Shown here one piece after another: positions 42,607 to 51,214 of a stretch of 64,000 nt of DNA. Both the position numbers and the translations under genes were made by a program. This stretch comes from Lichenibacterium ramalinae (GTDB lineage Bacteria > Pseudomonadota > Alphaproteobacteria > Rhizobiales > Beijerinckiaceae): the NCBI RefSeq assembly GCF_004137085.1, contig NZ_QYBC01000010.1, positions 1 to 64,000 on the forward strand, given 5' to 3'. Position 1 is the stretch's first letter; each line of letters opens with the position of its first letter. Under the pieces are notes generated by a model that was not told the origin of the DNA, searched no databases, and saw only the letters and a program-made list of their open reading frames with translations.

Positions 42607-43938
42607 TCACGCGTCCGGAAAGAAGCGGTTGGCGGGCCGGGGCAGGCCGAGGTTGTCGCGCAGGGTCGGGCCCTCGTACGCGGTGCGGAACAGCCCCCGG
42701 CGCTGCAGCTCCGGGATCACCCGGTCCACCACGGCGTCGAGCCCGGCCGGGAGGTCGGACACCATGATGTTGAAGCCGTCGCAGGCCTCTCCGTCGAGCC
42801 ATTCCTCCATGCCGTCCGCGATCGTCCCGGGCGTCCCCACGAAGGCGAGGCCCGCGTAGCTGCCCGCCTTCTGGGCGAGCTCACGGATCGTCAGGTTCTC
42901 GCGGCGGGCCATCTCGACCATGCGGGCCCGGCCGCTCTTGCTGGCGTTGGTGTCGGGAATCTCCGGCAGGGGCCCGTCCGGGTCGTGGCCCGACACGTCC
43001 GTGCCGAGGATGCCGTTCAGCGAGCCGATGCCGCTGTCGTAGTGCACGAGGGCGTCGAGCCTGGCCCGCCTGGCCCGCGCCTCCTCGACGGTGTCGCCCA
43101 CGACCAGGAAGGCGGCGGGCAGGATCTTGAGGTGCTCGGGGTCGCGGCCGAGGGTTCGCATGCGCCCCTTCACGTCGGCGTAGAAGGCCTTGGCGGCCAT
43201 GAGCGAGGGCTCGGCCGAGAAGACCACCTCGGCGGTCTCGGCGGCGAGCTGCCGGCCCGGCTCGGAGGAGCCGGCCTGCACCACCACGGGCCAGCCCTGC
43301 ACGGGCCGGGCGATGTTGAGCGGCCCCCGCACCGACAGGCTCGGGCCCCGGTGGTCGAGGACGTGCATGCGGGCCGGGTCGAAGTAGGTCCCGGCCTCGA
43401 CGTCCCGCACGAAGGCGTCGTCGGCGAAGCTGTCCCACAGGCCCGTGACCACGTCGTAGAACTCGCGGGCCCGCTGGTAGCGGGCGCCGTGGTCCATCTG
43501 CTCGTCTTGGCCGAAGTTCAGCGCCGCGTCGGGGTTGGCGGTGGTGACGATGTTCCAGCCCGCGCGCCCGCCGCTGATGTGGTCGAGCGAGGCGAAGCGG
43601 CGCGCCACGTGGAAGGGCGCGTCGAAGGTGGTGGAGGCTGTGGCGACGAGGCCGATCCGCTCCGTCACGGCGGCGAGAGCCGAGAGCAGCGTGAAGGGCT
43701 CGAAGGACGTGACCGTGTGGCTGCGCTTCAGCGCGTCCACCGGCATGTTGAGCACGGCGAGGTGGTCCGCCATGAAGAAGGCGTCGAACTTGGCGGCCTC
43801 GAGCCGCTGCGCGAAACGCTTGATGTGGGCGAAGTTGAAGTTCGCGTCCGGATAGGCGCCCGGATAGCGCCACGCGCCGGTGTGGATGCTGACGGGCCGC
43901 ATGAAGGCGCCGAGGCGAAGGCGACGGGTTCGGCTCAT
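42607..43938 (-). CDS. NtaA/SnaA/DszA-family FMN-dependent monooxygenase
   Basis: A 443-residue class C flavin monooxygenase of the luciferase-like superfamily. Family signatures run through the protein: LRLGAFMRPVSIHTGAWRYP, FFMADHLAVL, THTVTSFEPFTLLSALA-like positions, SGGRAGWNIVTTANPDAALNFG and PVVVQAGSSEPGRQLAAE. Relatives (NTA, DszA, SnaA) use FMNH2 from a separate reductase and O2 to oxidise chelators, sulfones or antibiotics. No flavin reductase gene is in the neighbourhood. It is the last gene of the TetR-controlled operon. The substrate is unknown; the deacetylase in the operon hints at an N-acyl or amine compound. Confidence 0.88.
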   Translation of the reverse strand: MSRTRRLRLGAFMRPVSIHTGAWRYPGAYPDANFNFAHIKRFAQRLEAAKFDAFFMADHLAVLNMPVDALKRSHTVTSFEPFTLLSALAAVTERIGLVATASTTFDAPFHVARRFASLDHISGGRAGWNIVTTANPDAALNFGQDEQMDHGARYQRAREFYDVVTGLWDSFADDAFVRDVEAGTYFDPARMHVLDHRGPSLSVRGPLNIARPVQGWPVVVQAGSSEPGRQLAAETAEVVFSAEPSLMAAKAFYADVKGRMRTLGRDPEHLKILPAAFLVVGDTVEEARARRARLDALVHYDSGIGSLNGILGTDVSGHDPDGPLPEIPDTNASKSGRARMVEMARRENLTIRELAQKAGSYAGLAFVGTPGTIADGMEEWLDGEACDGFNIMVSDLPAGLDAVVDRVIPELQRRGLFRTAYEGPTLRDNLGLPRPANRFFPDA

Positions 43939-43966
43939 GGAGCCCTCCGGAGCGGGCGGGCGCGGG

Positions 43967-44293
43967 CTATCGCACCGCCGAGAAGGATGTCGGGGCGAGG
44001 AAGGAGCTCGACACGCGGGCGTTGATCGGGCCGTCCTTCTCGCTCTCGTCGCGCGCCGCGATCCAGGCGGGATCGGCCAGGAAGGCGCTCCACTTGGCCT
44101 CGCGCTCGCCGAGGGATTCCCAGGCCAGCAGGTAGGTCAGGTCGTTGCTGTCCGGCCCCACCAGGGTGGTCCAGAACCCCGCCTGCCGGATGCCGTGCCG
44201 GGCCCAGATCGCGAGCGTGTGCTTCTCGAAGCGGGCCAGCAGGTTGGGCAGGCGGCCCGGCAGGGTAGTGTAGACGCGGAGTTCGTGGATCAT
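43967..44293 (-). CDS. NIPSNAP-family protein
   Basis: A 108-residue alpha/beta-barrel protein of the NIPSNAP family: MIHELRVYTTLPGRLPNLLARFEKH, GFWTTLVGPDSNDLTYLLAWESLGERE and WSAFLADPAWIAARDESE. The start at ATG 44293 matches the family's usual beginning; an extra Arg-rich N-terminal stretch from 44371 was rejected. NIPSNAP proteins form ferredoxin-like dimers and occur with degradation genes; the role is unclear. It lies between the deacetylase and monooxygenase genes in one operon. Confidence 0.85.
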   Translation of the reverse strand: MIHELRVYTTLPGRLPNLLARFEKHTLAIWARHGIRQAGFWTTLVGPDSNDLTYLLAWESLGEREAKWSAFLADPAWIAARDESEKDGPINARVSSSFLAPTSFSAVR

Positions 44294-44401
44294 GGGCTTG
44301 CGGTCGCTCGGTTCGGCGGGCGCGCGGCTGCGCCGGGAGGCCATGGTGCCCCGCCGCGCCCCGTTCGGCAACGGCGCCAGGCGCGGCGGCGGGATCGCCG
44401 C

Positions 44402-45427
44402 TCAGCCACCGCCCGCGATGCCCTCGAGGAAGCTGTCGAGGTTGCCGCCGAGCGCGGGGCTGAGGTAGCCGCCCTCCTGGACGAGCAGCGTCGGGCGGCC
44501 GAGCTCCGCTAGGCGGCGCCCCGCCTCCGAGAAGCCCGAATCGGTGATCTTGAAGGCGTTCGAGGGGTCGTGTTCGCCCGCGTCGAAGCCGAGCGACACC
44601 ACGAGCGCCTCGGCGGCGAAGTCGCGCACCCGCGCCAGGGCGGCGTCGATGGCTGCCAGCCAGGGCCCGTCGGGCGTGGCGAGCCCCAGCGGCTGGTTGA
44701 AGTTGAGGTTCAGGCCCGCGCCGGCGCCGACCTCGTCGGCATGGCCGGCGTAATAGGGGGCGGACAGGTTCGGGTCGATGTGGATCGAACAGACGAGCAC
44801 GTCCGACCGCTCCCAGAAGATGAACTGCGTGCCGTTGCCGTGATGCACGTCGATGTCGACGATGGCGACCTTGCCGAAGCGCTTGGTCAGCTGGTGCGCC
44901 GCGATCGCGGCGTTGTTGAGGAAGCACACGCCGGTCATCAGGTCGGGATAGGCGTGGTGGCCGGGCGGGCGGCACAGCGCGTAGACGGGGCCGCTCGACC
45001 GCGACAGGCGGTCGGCGCCGTGGACGGCAACCTGCGCGCTGGCGAAGACGGTGGGCCAGGTCCCCTCGACGATGGGGCACGAGGTCGAGTTCGAGTACCA
45101 GCCGAACTCGCCGAGCAGTTCGGTCGGCTTGCGATGCATGCGGTGGGTCGGGTGCACGTTGGGGATCGCCACCGGCCCGTAGTCGGGGTGCTGCCGCCAG
45201 CGCGCGTAGACGCCGCGCAGGAACTCGACATAGGCGGGGTCGTGGATTTCGGTGATGGCCGAGCCCCGGTCGAGCGGGGCCTCGACGATCTCGTGCCGGC
45301 CGCGCCGGACGACGTCCAGAAAGATGCGGTAGCGCTCGGCCCGGTCGGGCTGGGCGATGAAGCGGCCGGTGCGGAACACTTCGGCGGGGTCGTGCAGCGC
45401 CTGGTCGGGGTGGTGGATGACGAGCAT
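44402..45427 (-). CDS. Acetylpolyamine/HDAC-family zinc deacetylase
   Basis: A 341-residue class II histone-deacetylase-like enzyme, closest in pattern to acetylpolyamine amidohydrolases. ATG 45427 begins MLVIHHPDQALHDPAEVF, the usual family start, with AGGAG upstream. Key motifs are CRPPGHHA (catalytic His pair), VDIDVHHGNGTQ (zinc Asp and His), SIHIDP and SLGFDAGEHDP (zinc Asp). It would remove an acyl group from an amine, feeding the product to later steps. It is encoded between the MFS transporter and the NIPSNAP/monooxygenase genes, so uptake, deacylation and oxidation of one compound is a likely sequence of events. Confidence 0.88.
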   Translation of the reverse strand: MLVIHHPDQALHDPAEVFRTGRFIAQPDRAERYRIFLDVVRRGRHEIVEAPLDRGSAITEIHDPAYVEFLRGVYARWRQHPDYGPVAIPNVHPTHRMHRKPTELLGEFGWYSNSTSCPIVEGTWPTVFASAQVAVHGADRLSRSSGPVYALCRPPGHHAYPDLMTGVCFLNNAAIAAHQLTKRFGKVAIVDIDVHHGNGTQFIFWERSDVLVCSIHIDPNLSAPYYAGHADEVGAGAGLNLNFNQPLGLATPDGPWLAAIDAALARVRDFAAEALVVSLGFDAGEHDPSNAFKITDSGFSEAGRRLAELGRPTLLVQEGGYLSPALGGNLDSFLEGIAGGG

Positions 45428-45458
45428 GGTCTCGGGTCTCCTGGACGTCCGGGGGCTC

Positions 45459-46772
45459 TCAATCGAGCGGCCGGCCCCGCGTCTCGGGGGTGAGGACGAG
45501 ATGGGTGAGGAGCGTGACGAGGCAGACCGCCATGACGTAGAGGGCGATGTAGAGGGGGCCGCCCGCCTGCTGCAGCCAGGTCGCCACCGCCGGCGCCGTG
45601 CCGCCGAAGATCGCCGCGCAGACCGCGTAGGGGATGCCGATGCCGGAGGTGCGCACGCGCGTCGGGAACAGTTCGGCGAAGACGGTGCCGAGCACCGCAT
45701 TGTTCAGCGACACGAAGACCGACCCCACCACGGCGACGAACGCGAAGGTGCCGAAGCCGAGGTTCGGCACCGCCAGCATGGACAGCAGGGGATAGGTGAA
45801 GACGAGGAAGCAGACCGCGGCCCCGATGAGGAAGGGCTTGCGGCCGATCCGGTCCGAGATCGCGGCGAACACCGGCACGCCGATGCAATATGCGATGCTC
45901 GCCAGGATGGAGCCGGCGAAGCCCGAGGCGCGGTCGAGATGGCCCACGATGTTGGCGTAGGTGGGCAGGAAGATCAGCCACAGGTAATATTGCAGCCCGT
46001 TCATCTGGATGACGAAGACGATGAACACCTCCTTGGGAAACTGCCGGATGGAGGCCAGGATCGAACCCAGCTTCACGTCGGCGCCGACCCGCGCCTTCTC
46101 GAAGGCCGGGGTTTCCGGCATGCCAGACCGCAGGTACAGGCCGAAGAGCGACAGGACCGCGCCGAGCAGGAACGGCACGCGCCAGCCCCAGGCGGCCAGC
46201 GCGTCCGGGGGCAGGGCGCCGGTCGCGAGGCTGGAGACCGCGGTCGCGGCCAGCACCGACAGCCCGATCGACAGTTGCTGGGGCGAGGCCGCGAGCGCCC
46301 GGTGCCGGCGCGACGCATGCTCGTTCAGGAACGTGATGGCGATCTGATATTCGCCGCCGGCCGAGAACCCCTGCAGCAGGCGCGCCAGGATGATGACGAG
46401 GGGCGCCGCCGCCCCGATCTGGGCGTAGGTCGGGCAGAGCGCGATGACGAGGCTGCCGAGGCCCGCCATGACGATCGTGGCGGAGAGCATCGTGCGCCGC
46501 CCGTATTTGTCGGCCAGCGGCGAGAGCACGAAGGCGCCGACCGGCCGCCCGATGAAGCCGATCGCGAAGGCCGAGAAACTGGCGATCAACGAGGCCGCGG
46601 CGCTGTCGGCGGGGAACATCTGGACGGCGAAGACGCCGGCCAGGAAGCCGTAGATGGCCCAATCGTACCATTCGATGAAGTGGCCGATGGCGCCGCCGAG
46701 CAGGATCCGGCCGCGACCGACGTCGGTCCCGGGGGCGAGGCCGGCGCGGTCGTGCTCCGGTGCAGGGATCAT
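45459..46772 (-). CDS. MFS transporter, metabolite:H+ symporter family
   Basis: A 437-residue major facilitator with 12 predicted helices. The signature GRPVGAFVLSPLADKYGRRTML lies between helices 2 and 3. GGAIGHFIEWYDWAIYGFLA at the N-terminus is typical of the MHS branch (KgtP, ProP, ShiA), which carries organic acids, betaines and similar solutes with protons. ATG 46772 overlaps the TetR stop, so both are one transcript. It probably imports the substrate of this operon. Confidence 0.88.
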   Translation of the reverse strand: MIPAPEHDRAGLAPGTDVGRGRILLGGAIGHFIEWYDWAIYGFLAGVFAVQMFPADSAAASLIASFSAFAIGFIGRPVGAFVLSPLADKYGRRTMLSATIVMAGLGSLVIALCPTYAQIGAAAPLVIILARLLQGFSAGGEYQIAITFLNEHASRRHRALAASPQQLSIGLSVLAATAVSSLATGALPPDALAAWGWRVPFLLGAVLSLFGLYLRSGMPETPAFEKARVGADVKLGSILASIRQFPKEVFIVFVIQMNGLQYYLWLIFLPTYANIVGHLDRASGFAGSILASIAYCIGVPVFAAISDRIGRKPFLIGAAVCFLVFTYPLLSMLAVPNLGFGTFAFVAVVGSVFVSLNNAVLGTVFAELFPTRVRTSGIGIPYAVCAAIFGGTAPAVATWLQQAGGPLYIALYVMAVCLVTLLTHLVLTPETRGRPLD

Positions 46773-47431
46773 GGCTCGGTCCTTTCGCAGTCGTGCCGGG
46801 CGGCGCCCGCCCGCCCGCCCGGGGCGGCGAGCGCGGCGAGCCTTGGGCCGACCAGGTCGGCCAGGAGGCCGAGGTGGGTTTCGAAATAGGCGGGGTCGCG
46901 GTGCAGGAAGCGCTCGAGCCCGAGGCCACGGATGGCGATCAGCATGAACTCGAAGAGGGTCATCGCCTCCGGCCTCGCCGCGGCCGAACCGATGCAGCGG
47001 TCGATCCAGGGGTGGACGACCGATTGGATCGTGGCGCGCCGATGCTCCACCACGCTCCGGTGGACGTCGCCGCTGGCGCGCGTCCCGATGATGATCTCCC
47101 ACACGGCCCAGTAGGCCGGGTCGCCGTAGGCCTGCCACAGGTGAGCGACGAGCCGGCGCGCGTCGACGTCGCCCGGGGCCGGGGCTGGGGCCTCGTAGCG
47201 GTCGAGCAGGGACCGGATGCGGGCCGTCGCGGCATCGAGCACGCCCATCATGAGCTCGTCCTTGCCCGCATAGTGGTGGTGAAGCGCCCCCGTGGTCACG
47301 CCGGCCTCGCGCGCGATCAGCGCCGTCGTGGTGCCGGCATAGCCCGCCGACTGCAGCAGCGAGACCGTGGCGCGCACCAGCAGGGCGCGTGTCTCGTTGC
47401 TCCTGTCCTTCTGGTGCCGCCGCTCCGTCAT
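46769..47431 (-). CDS. TetR-family regulator of the deacetylase/monooxygenase operon
   Basis: A 220-residue repressor-type protein. Residues about 14-60 form the TetR helix-turn-helix (TRALLVRATVSLLQSAGYAGTTTALIAREAGVTTGALHHHYAGKDEL). The rest is the helical ligand-binding domain. It is the first gene of the operon, overlaps the MFS gene by four bases, and has a palindrome in its promoter, so autoregulation and induction by the transported compound are likely. Confidence 0.88.
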   Translation of the reverse strand: MTERRHQKDRSNETRALLVRATVSLLQSAGYAGTTTALIAREAGVTTGALHHHYAGKDELMMGVLDAATARIRSLLDRYEAPAPAPGDVDARRLVAHLWQAYGDPAYWAVWEIIIGTRASGDVHRSVVEHRRATIQSVVHPWIDRCIGSAAARPEAMTLFEFMLIAIRGLGLERFLHRDPAYFETHLGLLADLVGPRLAALAAPGGRAGAARHDCERTEP

Positions 47432-47453
47432 GCCCGACGCCGTCCTCCGAGTT

Positions 47454-47489
47454 ACATACCAATCGATAGGTATGTCGATGGCCTGTCAA
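47454..47489 (-). promoter_or_regulatory. TetR operator and promoter
   Basis: ACATACC-N8-GGTATGT (47454-47475) is a perfect inverted repeat 22 bases ahead of the TetR start. On the minus strand TTGACA lies at 47484-47489, and the -10 region falls within the palindrome. Binding there would block the operon, which fits a TetR autorepressor. Confidence 0.72.
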
Positions 47490-47641
47490 GGGGGCGGCCC
47501 CTACGCCTTCCGGGCGGACGGGGCCGCCGTTCTGCCGATGCGGCCCGCCCGCCCGAACCGTCGACGCGGGCGCGAAACCCGCGACGATCGGGGGCGGCCT
47601 GCACGTCGGGGTCGCGTCCCCCGTTCCGGACCGGTTAGCCC

Positions 47642-48349
47642 ATGGGCCACGCCAACCTCGTCGTCACCCGGGCGGGACCCCGCAGCCTCCATGCGGCCTG
47701 GCGCCCGCCGCCGGGGCCGCGCAGCTTCGACCTCCTGGTCGCGTCCTACTGCGAGGAGGCCGAGCACCCCATGGCCGACGGCGTCATGCAGACCCTCGTG
47801 CCGGGCCGGAAGGTGGAGGGCTGGGACGTCGTGCTGGAGCGCTGTGCCGAGGTTGTAGTGCGCTACGACAGGGTCGCCCTCATCGACGACGACATCCTCG
47901 CGGGCGCCGACGCGATCGGCCGCTACTTCGCCGCCGGGGCGGAGCAACGCCTGTCGATCTGGCAGCCGAGCCTGTCCTGGGACAGCTACTTGACCTATGC
48001 GGGCACGCTTCACAACCCCATTTTCGCGCTGCGCTACGTCAACGTGGTCGAGATGATGTGCCCGTTCTCTTCGGCCGAGGCGCTCCAGCGCGTGAAGCCG
48101 CTGTTCGGCTATGGGTGGGAAAGCGGGATCGACCTCGTCTGGTGCAGCCTCCTGCCGCGGCGGCCGCGCCAGTTCGCGATCCTCGACGACGTGGTGGTCC
48201 GCCACACCCGGCCAGTCGGGGCCCTGAAGCAGGCCAACGGCTTCGTGGGACGCGACTACGAGGGCGACATCCACGCCCGCCTGCGCCACTTCCCGCGAAC
48301 CCGATTGGGCGCCCGTTCGCCGAAGAATGACCCCCGGTTCGTGTCATGA
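47642..48349 (+). CDS. DUF707 family protein, glycosyltransferase-like
   Basis: A 235-residue protein of the DUF707 family. It has YDRVALIDDDIL (acidic cluster like the DxD metal site of GT-A glycosyltransferases), RLSIWQPSLSWDSYLTYA, FVEMMCPFSS-like EMMCPFSS, and FGYGWESGIDLVWCSLL. No signal peptide is seen. It is divergent from the TetR operon and is not obviously linked to it. DUF707 enzymes have no firmly known reaction; a sugar-transfer role is inferred from the fold pattern. Confidence 0.75.
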   Translation: MGHANLVVTRAGPRSLHAAWRPPPGPRSFDLLVASYCEEAEHPMADGVMQTLVPGRKVEGWDVVLERCAEVVVRYDRVALIDDDILAGADAIGRYFAAGAEQRLSIWQPSLSWDSYLTYAGTLHNPIFALRYVNVVEMMCPFSSAEALQRVKPLFGYGWESGIDLVWCSLLPRRPRQFAILDDVVVRHTRPVGALKQANGFVGRDYEGDIHARLRHFPRTRLGARSPKNDPRFVS

Positions 48350-48357
48350 CCGGCTGG

Positions 48358-48500
48358 TGAGTGTCGTCTGCGAGCTCGTCACCCGGCACGACACCATGCT
48401 GATCGTCTCGCAAGAGATCGAGTGCGTGCGCGGCTCGCCCGATCGCGTTGCCTTCATGGCGGCCGGACGCATGCAGGAAATCAGCTTCCCGGCCGAGAGC
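48358..48500 (+). pseudogene. Possible remnant of a polar amino-acid ABC ATPase
   Basis: A short plus-strand stretch reads VVCELVTRHDTMLIVSQEIECV and DRVAFMAAGRMQE. This resembles the D-loop/H-loop end of GlnQ-type ATPases (TMVVVTHEM, DRVIFMDQGRIVE), but the switch His is Gln and everything else is missing. It is a likely remnant, low confidence. From 48501 to 48633 nothing is recognised. Confidence 0.4.
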
Positions 48501-48633
48501 TTCGGCTGGCCGGAGGGCATGGGCACGCAGGATATTCCGGCAGGGTCGTGTACCGATCTCGCTGGGGCTCCTCGGGCTCGCGAAGACTGGTCACGACAGA
48601 TGGTCGCGAGCGGCAAACGCGAGCCGCCCTTTA

Positions 48634-48732
48634 GAGCCTGTCAGGCTGTTGTTGAAGCAAAGCTTCAACTTAAGACTGTGAAAAGGCTCGCACTTTCGAG
48701 CTGGCATGCGTCAGCAACAGCCTGACACACGC
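48634..48732 (-). repeat. MITE-like repeat, copy B
   Basis: Ninety-nine bases flanked by TA at 48632-48633 and 48733-48734, with terminal inverted repeats sharing TGTCAGGCTGTTG and an internal hairpin TTGAAGC-AAA-GCTTCAA. It matches copy A at 42481 in opposite orientation. TA flanks and this size fit a Tc1/mariner- or IS630-derived MITE. The following 48735-48915 shows no gene. Confidence 0.7.
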
Positions 48733-48915
48733 TAGACGTCCGCTTCGGAGAGGTACCTAATCCGCTCTTCAACGGCGAGGTTGGGTCGAAGCCGGTCGGT
48801 CCGACGAAGTGGCCTGGAGCGTGCCAATAATTTCTTGCTAAAGTTCCACCGAACATGGAGATGCATTTCATCCGCTGATCTTTATCGGTTCGGAATGCCT
48901 GAGGCATTTCTGTCT

Positions 48916-50226
48916 TTACCGGTTCACGAGGCGCGCAGGTATGAGGAAAATCATGCCACTTGCTACGCACATCGTGCCAGCGAGGAACAGAATGGCGGCC
49001 CCTGTACCACCCGTGGCCGTCGACACCCATCCCACGATGGCCGGCCCGAAGAAGCCGGACAGGTTCGCGAACGAGTTGATGACGGCCAGCCCGGCCGCGG
49101 CCGACACGCCGCCGAGGATGGCGGTTGGCAGGTTCCAGAACAGCGGCGGGATCGAGGTGAGGCCCATGGTGGCGAGGCAGAGCGCCACGAGCGTCAGGAC
49201 AGGGCTGCTGCTCCACAAGACCGACAGGGTCAATCCGACGGCCCCCACGAGGAAGAGCGCCGCCAAGTGCCAGCGCCGCTCGCCGCGTAGATCGGAACTC
49301 CGGCTGACCAGCACCATGGTGGCAATCCCGCAGATGCTGGGCGCCGACGACATGATGCCGATCATCAGCGGATCTTTCACGCCCGAATGCACGATCAGCG
49401 TCGGCAGCCAGAAGCCCAAGCCGTAGAGGCACAGGTTGCCGATGAAGAAGATGCCGGTCATCAGCAGGACGTTCCGGTCGAGGAGCAGGCGGACGAGCGG
49501 CACCACCGGTTTCCTGGCCTGGTCCCGCGCGAGGTCCCCCTGAATCACGGCCTTCTCGTCGGACCCGAGCCAGGCGGCGTCCTCGACCCGGTCTTCGAGG
49601 AACAGGTAGAGGGCGATGCCGACCGCGATGCTCGGGACCGCCTCCAGCAAGAACAGCCATTTCCACCCGGCGAGCCCGGCGACCCCCGACATGCTGTGCA
49701 GGATGAGGCCCGAGAGCGGCCCCCCGACGAAACCGGCGAGGCCGAGCCCGATAAAGTAGAGGCCGACGACCCGGCCGCGGCGATGGGACGGAAACCAGCC
49801 GCTGAGGTAGTAGATCACGCCGGGCATGAAACCCGCCTCGGCCAGGCCCAGCGCGAAGCGCGCGACGTAGAACTGCATCGGCGACTGGACCAGCATCGTC
49901 AGCGCCGAGATGATCCCCCAAGTGACCATGATCCGCGCCAACCAGATGCGGGCGCCGACGCGGTGCAGCATCAGGTTGCTCGGGACCTCGAAGATGAAGT
50001 AGCCGAAGAAGAAAATGCCGGCCCCGACCCCGTAGACGGCGTCGCTGAGGCCGAGGTCCGCGGCCATCTGCAGCTTGGCGAAGCCGACATTGACCCGATC
50101 GAGGTAGGCGGCCAGGAAGGCCGCGATGATCAGCGGCACGATCCGCCAGGCGACCTTGCTATAGGCCTGGTCGTCCAGGGCCGCGTCGCCTATGGCCGGC
50201 GCCGTCAGTGTCAGGTTGCTCGCCAT
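48916..50226 (-). CDS. MFS transporter, anion:cation symporter family
   Basis: A 436-residue major facilitator with about 12 helices. ATG 50226 follows GGAGAA at six bases. The pattern AFLAAYLDRVNVGFAKLQMAADLGLSDAVYGVGAGIFFFGYF and FALGLAEAGFMPGVIYYLSGWFP is that of the ACS branch (hexuronate, phthalate, tartrate carriers). It is the distal gene of the catabolic run 53885-48916 and probably imports an organic acid or sugar acid. Confidence 0.87.
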   Translation of the reverse strand: MASNLTLTAPAIGDAALDDQAYSKVAWRIVPLIIAAFLAAYLDRVNVGFAKLQMAADLGLSDAVYGVGAGIFFFGYFIFEVPSNLMLHRVGARIWLARIMVTWGIISALTMLVQSPMQFYVARFALGLAEAGFMPGVIYYLSGWFPSHRRGRVVGLYFIGLGLAGFVGGPLSGLILHSMSGVAGLAGWKWLFLLEAVPSIAVGIALYLFLEDRVEDAAWLGSDEKAVIQGDLARDQARKPVVPLVRLLLDRNVLLMTGIFFIGNLCLYGLGFWLPTLIVHSGVKDPLMIGIMSSAPSICGIATMVLVSRSSDLRGERRWHLAALFLVGAVGLTLSVLWSSSPVLTLVALCLATMGLTSIPPLFWNLPTAILGGVSAAAGLAVINSFANLSGFFGPAIVGWVSTATGGTGAAILFLAGTMCVASGMIFLIPARLVNR

Positions 50227-50266
50227 GCACGTTCTCCGGTCTGTTCGAACCATCGGTGGCCTGCCG

Positions 50267-51214
50267 TCAGATGCGGTAGAACCGCCGGGCATTGTCGGCG
50301 AAGACTGCGCGCAAGGTCGCGGGCTCGTGATCCGGCAGGCCGGCGAGCACCGCGTCCACGATCGCGGGGATCGGGGCCGACAGGCTGCTGACCGGAAGGT
50401 TGCTGCCGTAGAGCACCCGATCCACCCCGAAGATCGCCACGGCGTCACGCACGACCGCGGCATTGCCGGGCCCGTCCCAGACACCGCCCCTGAGGCCGAG
50501 TTCCGACAGCTTCAGCACGACCCTGGGGGAGGCCGCTAAGGCGGCGAGCCCGCGGCGCCACACCGCGAGCGCCTCGGGTGAGCGGTCGATCGGCAAGCCG
50601 CAATGGTTGACGGCGATCGGCTGGTCGGGAAGCGACGCCGCCACCTCCGCGGCCTCGGCCAGATGCCAGAACGGCACGCGGAGGTCCCAGGACAGGCCGA
50701 ACGCCCGGAGCCGCGACAGCCCGCGGAGCCAGGCCGGATCCTGAAGGGTGCACGACCGTCCTTCGACCGTCGCGCCGGCCCTGTCCGCCGTGACCGGCTT
50801 CGAGCGGATGCCGCGCATGAGCGGGGAAGCCGCCTGAGCGGCCAGGAGCGCGTCGAGGTCGGCCTGCAGGAACGAGGCATGGCCGACCAGCACGGTCGGC
50901 AGGCCAGAGGCAGCGTGGATGGTTTCGAGCCACCGCGTCTCGCCGAGCTGGTCGGCCCGGTCCCGCTCCGCCTCGATGTGGACGGTGGCGGCGAGGCGGA
51001 GCGGGAGGGTGTCGTTGCGGAGGTCGCCGGGCGCATAATCGCGCCGCAGCGCCGCATAGGGGCCGAGGAAGAAGCCTTCCCCGTCATAGGCATCCTGCAG
51101 CCACGGGTAGCGCCCCTGGTCGAGGTCCCAGAGGTGGTGATGGGCGTCGACGATGCCCTCGGGCAGGGCACGCCGCAGGGCCGTGAGACCATCCTCCCGA
51201 GGCTCGGCCGTCAT
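50267..51214 (-). CDS. Amidohydrolase/lactonase (COG3618 type)
   Basis: A 315-residue TIM-barrel hydrolase. The N-terminal metal motif is VDAHHHLWD; other conserved points are RGIRSKPV, VNHCGLPID and GVDRVLYGSNLPVSS. Relatives hydrolyse sugar lactones or 2-pyrone-4,6-dicarboxylate. A second member of the same family is encoded at 60290-61267. It lies directly after the kinase gene, overlapping it by four bases, so it belongs to the same operon. Lactone opening is the likely reaction; the substrate is unknown. Confidence 0.85.
   Translation of the reverse strand: MTAEPREDGLTALRRALPEGIVDAHHHLWDLDQGRYPWLQDAYDGEGFFLGPYAALRRDYAPGDLRNDTLPLRLAATVHIEAERDRADQLGETRWLETIHAASGLPTVLVGHASFLQADLDALLAAQAASPLMRGIRSKPVTADRAGATVEGRSCTLQDPAWLRGLSRLRAFGLSWDLRVPFWHLAEAAEVAASLPDQPIAVNHCGLPIDRSPEALAVWRRGLAALAASPRVVLKLSELGLRGGVWDGPGNAAVVRDAVAIFGVDRVLYGSNLPVSSLSAPIPAIVDAVLAGLPDHEPATLRAVFADNARRFYRI

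Noticed and set aside
43880-46900. Long antisense frames opposite the TetR operon
   Set aside because: They are rich in Arg, Ala and Gly, carry no motifs, and mirror genes with unmistakable family sequences.
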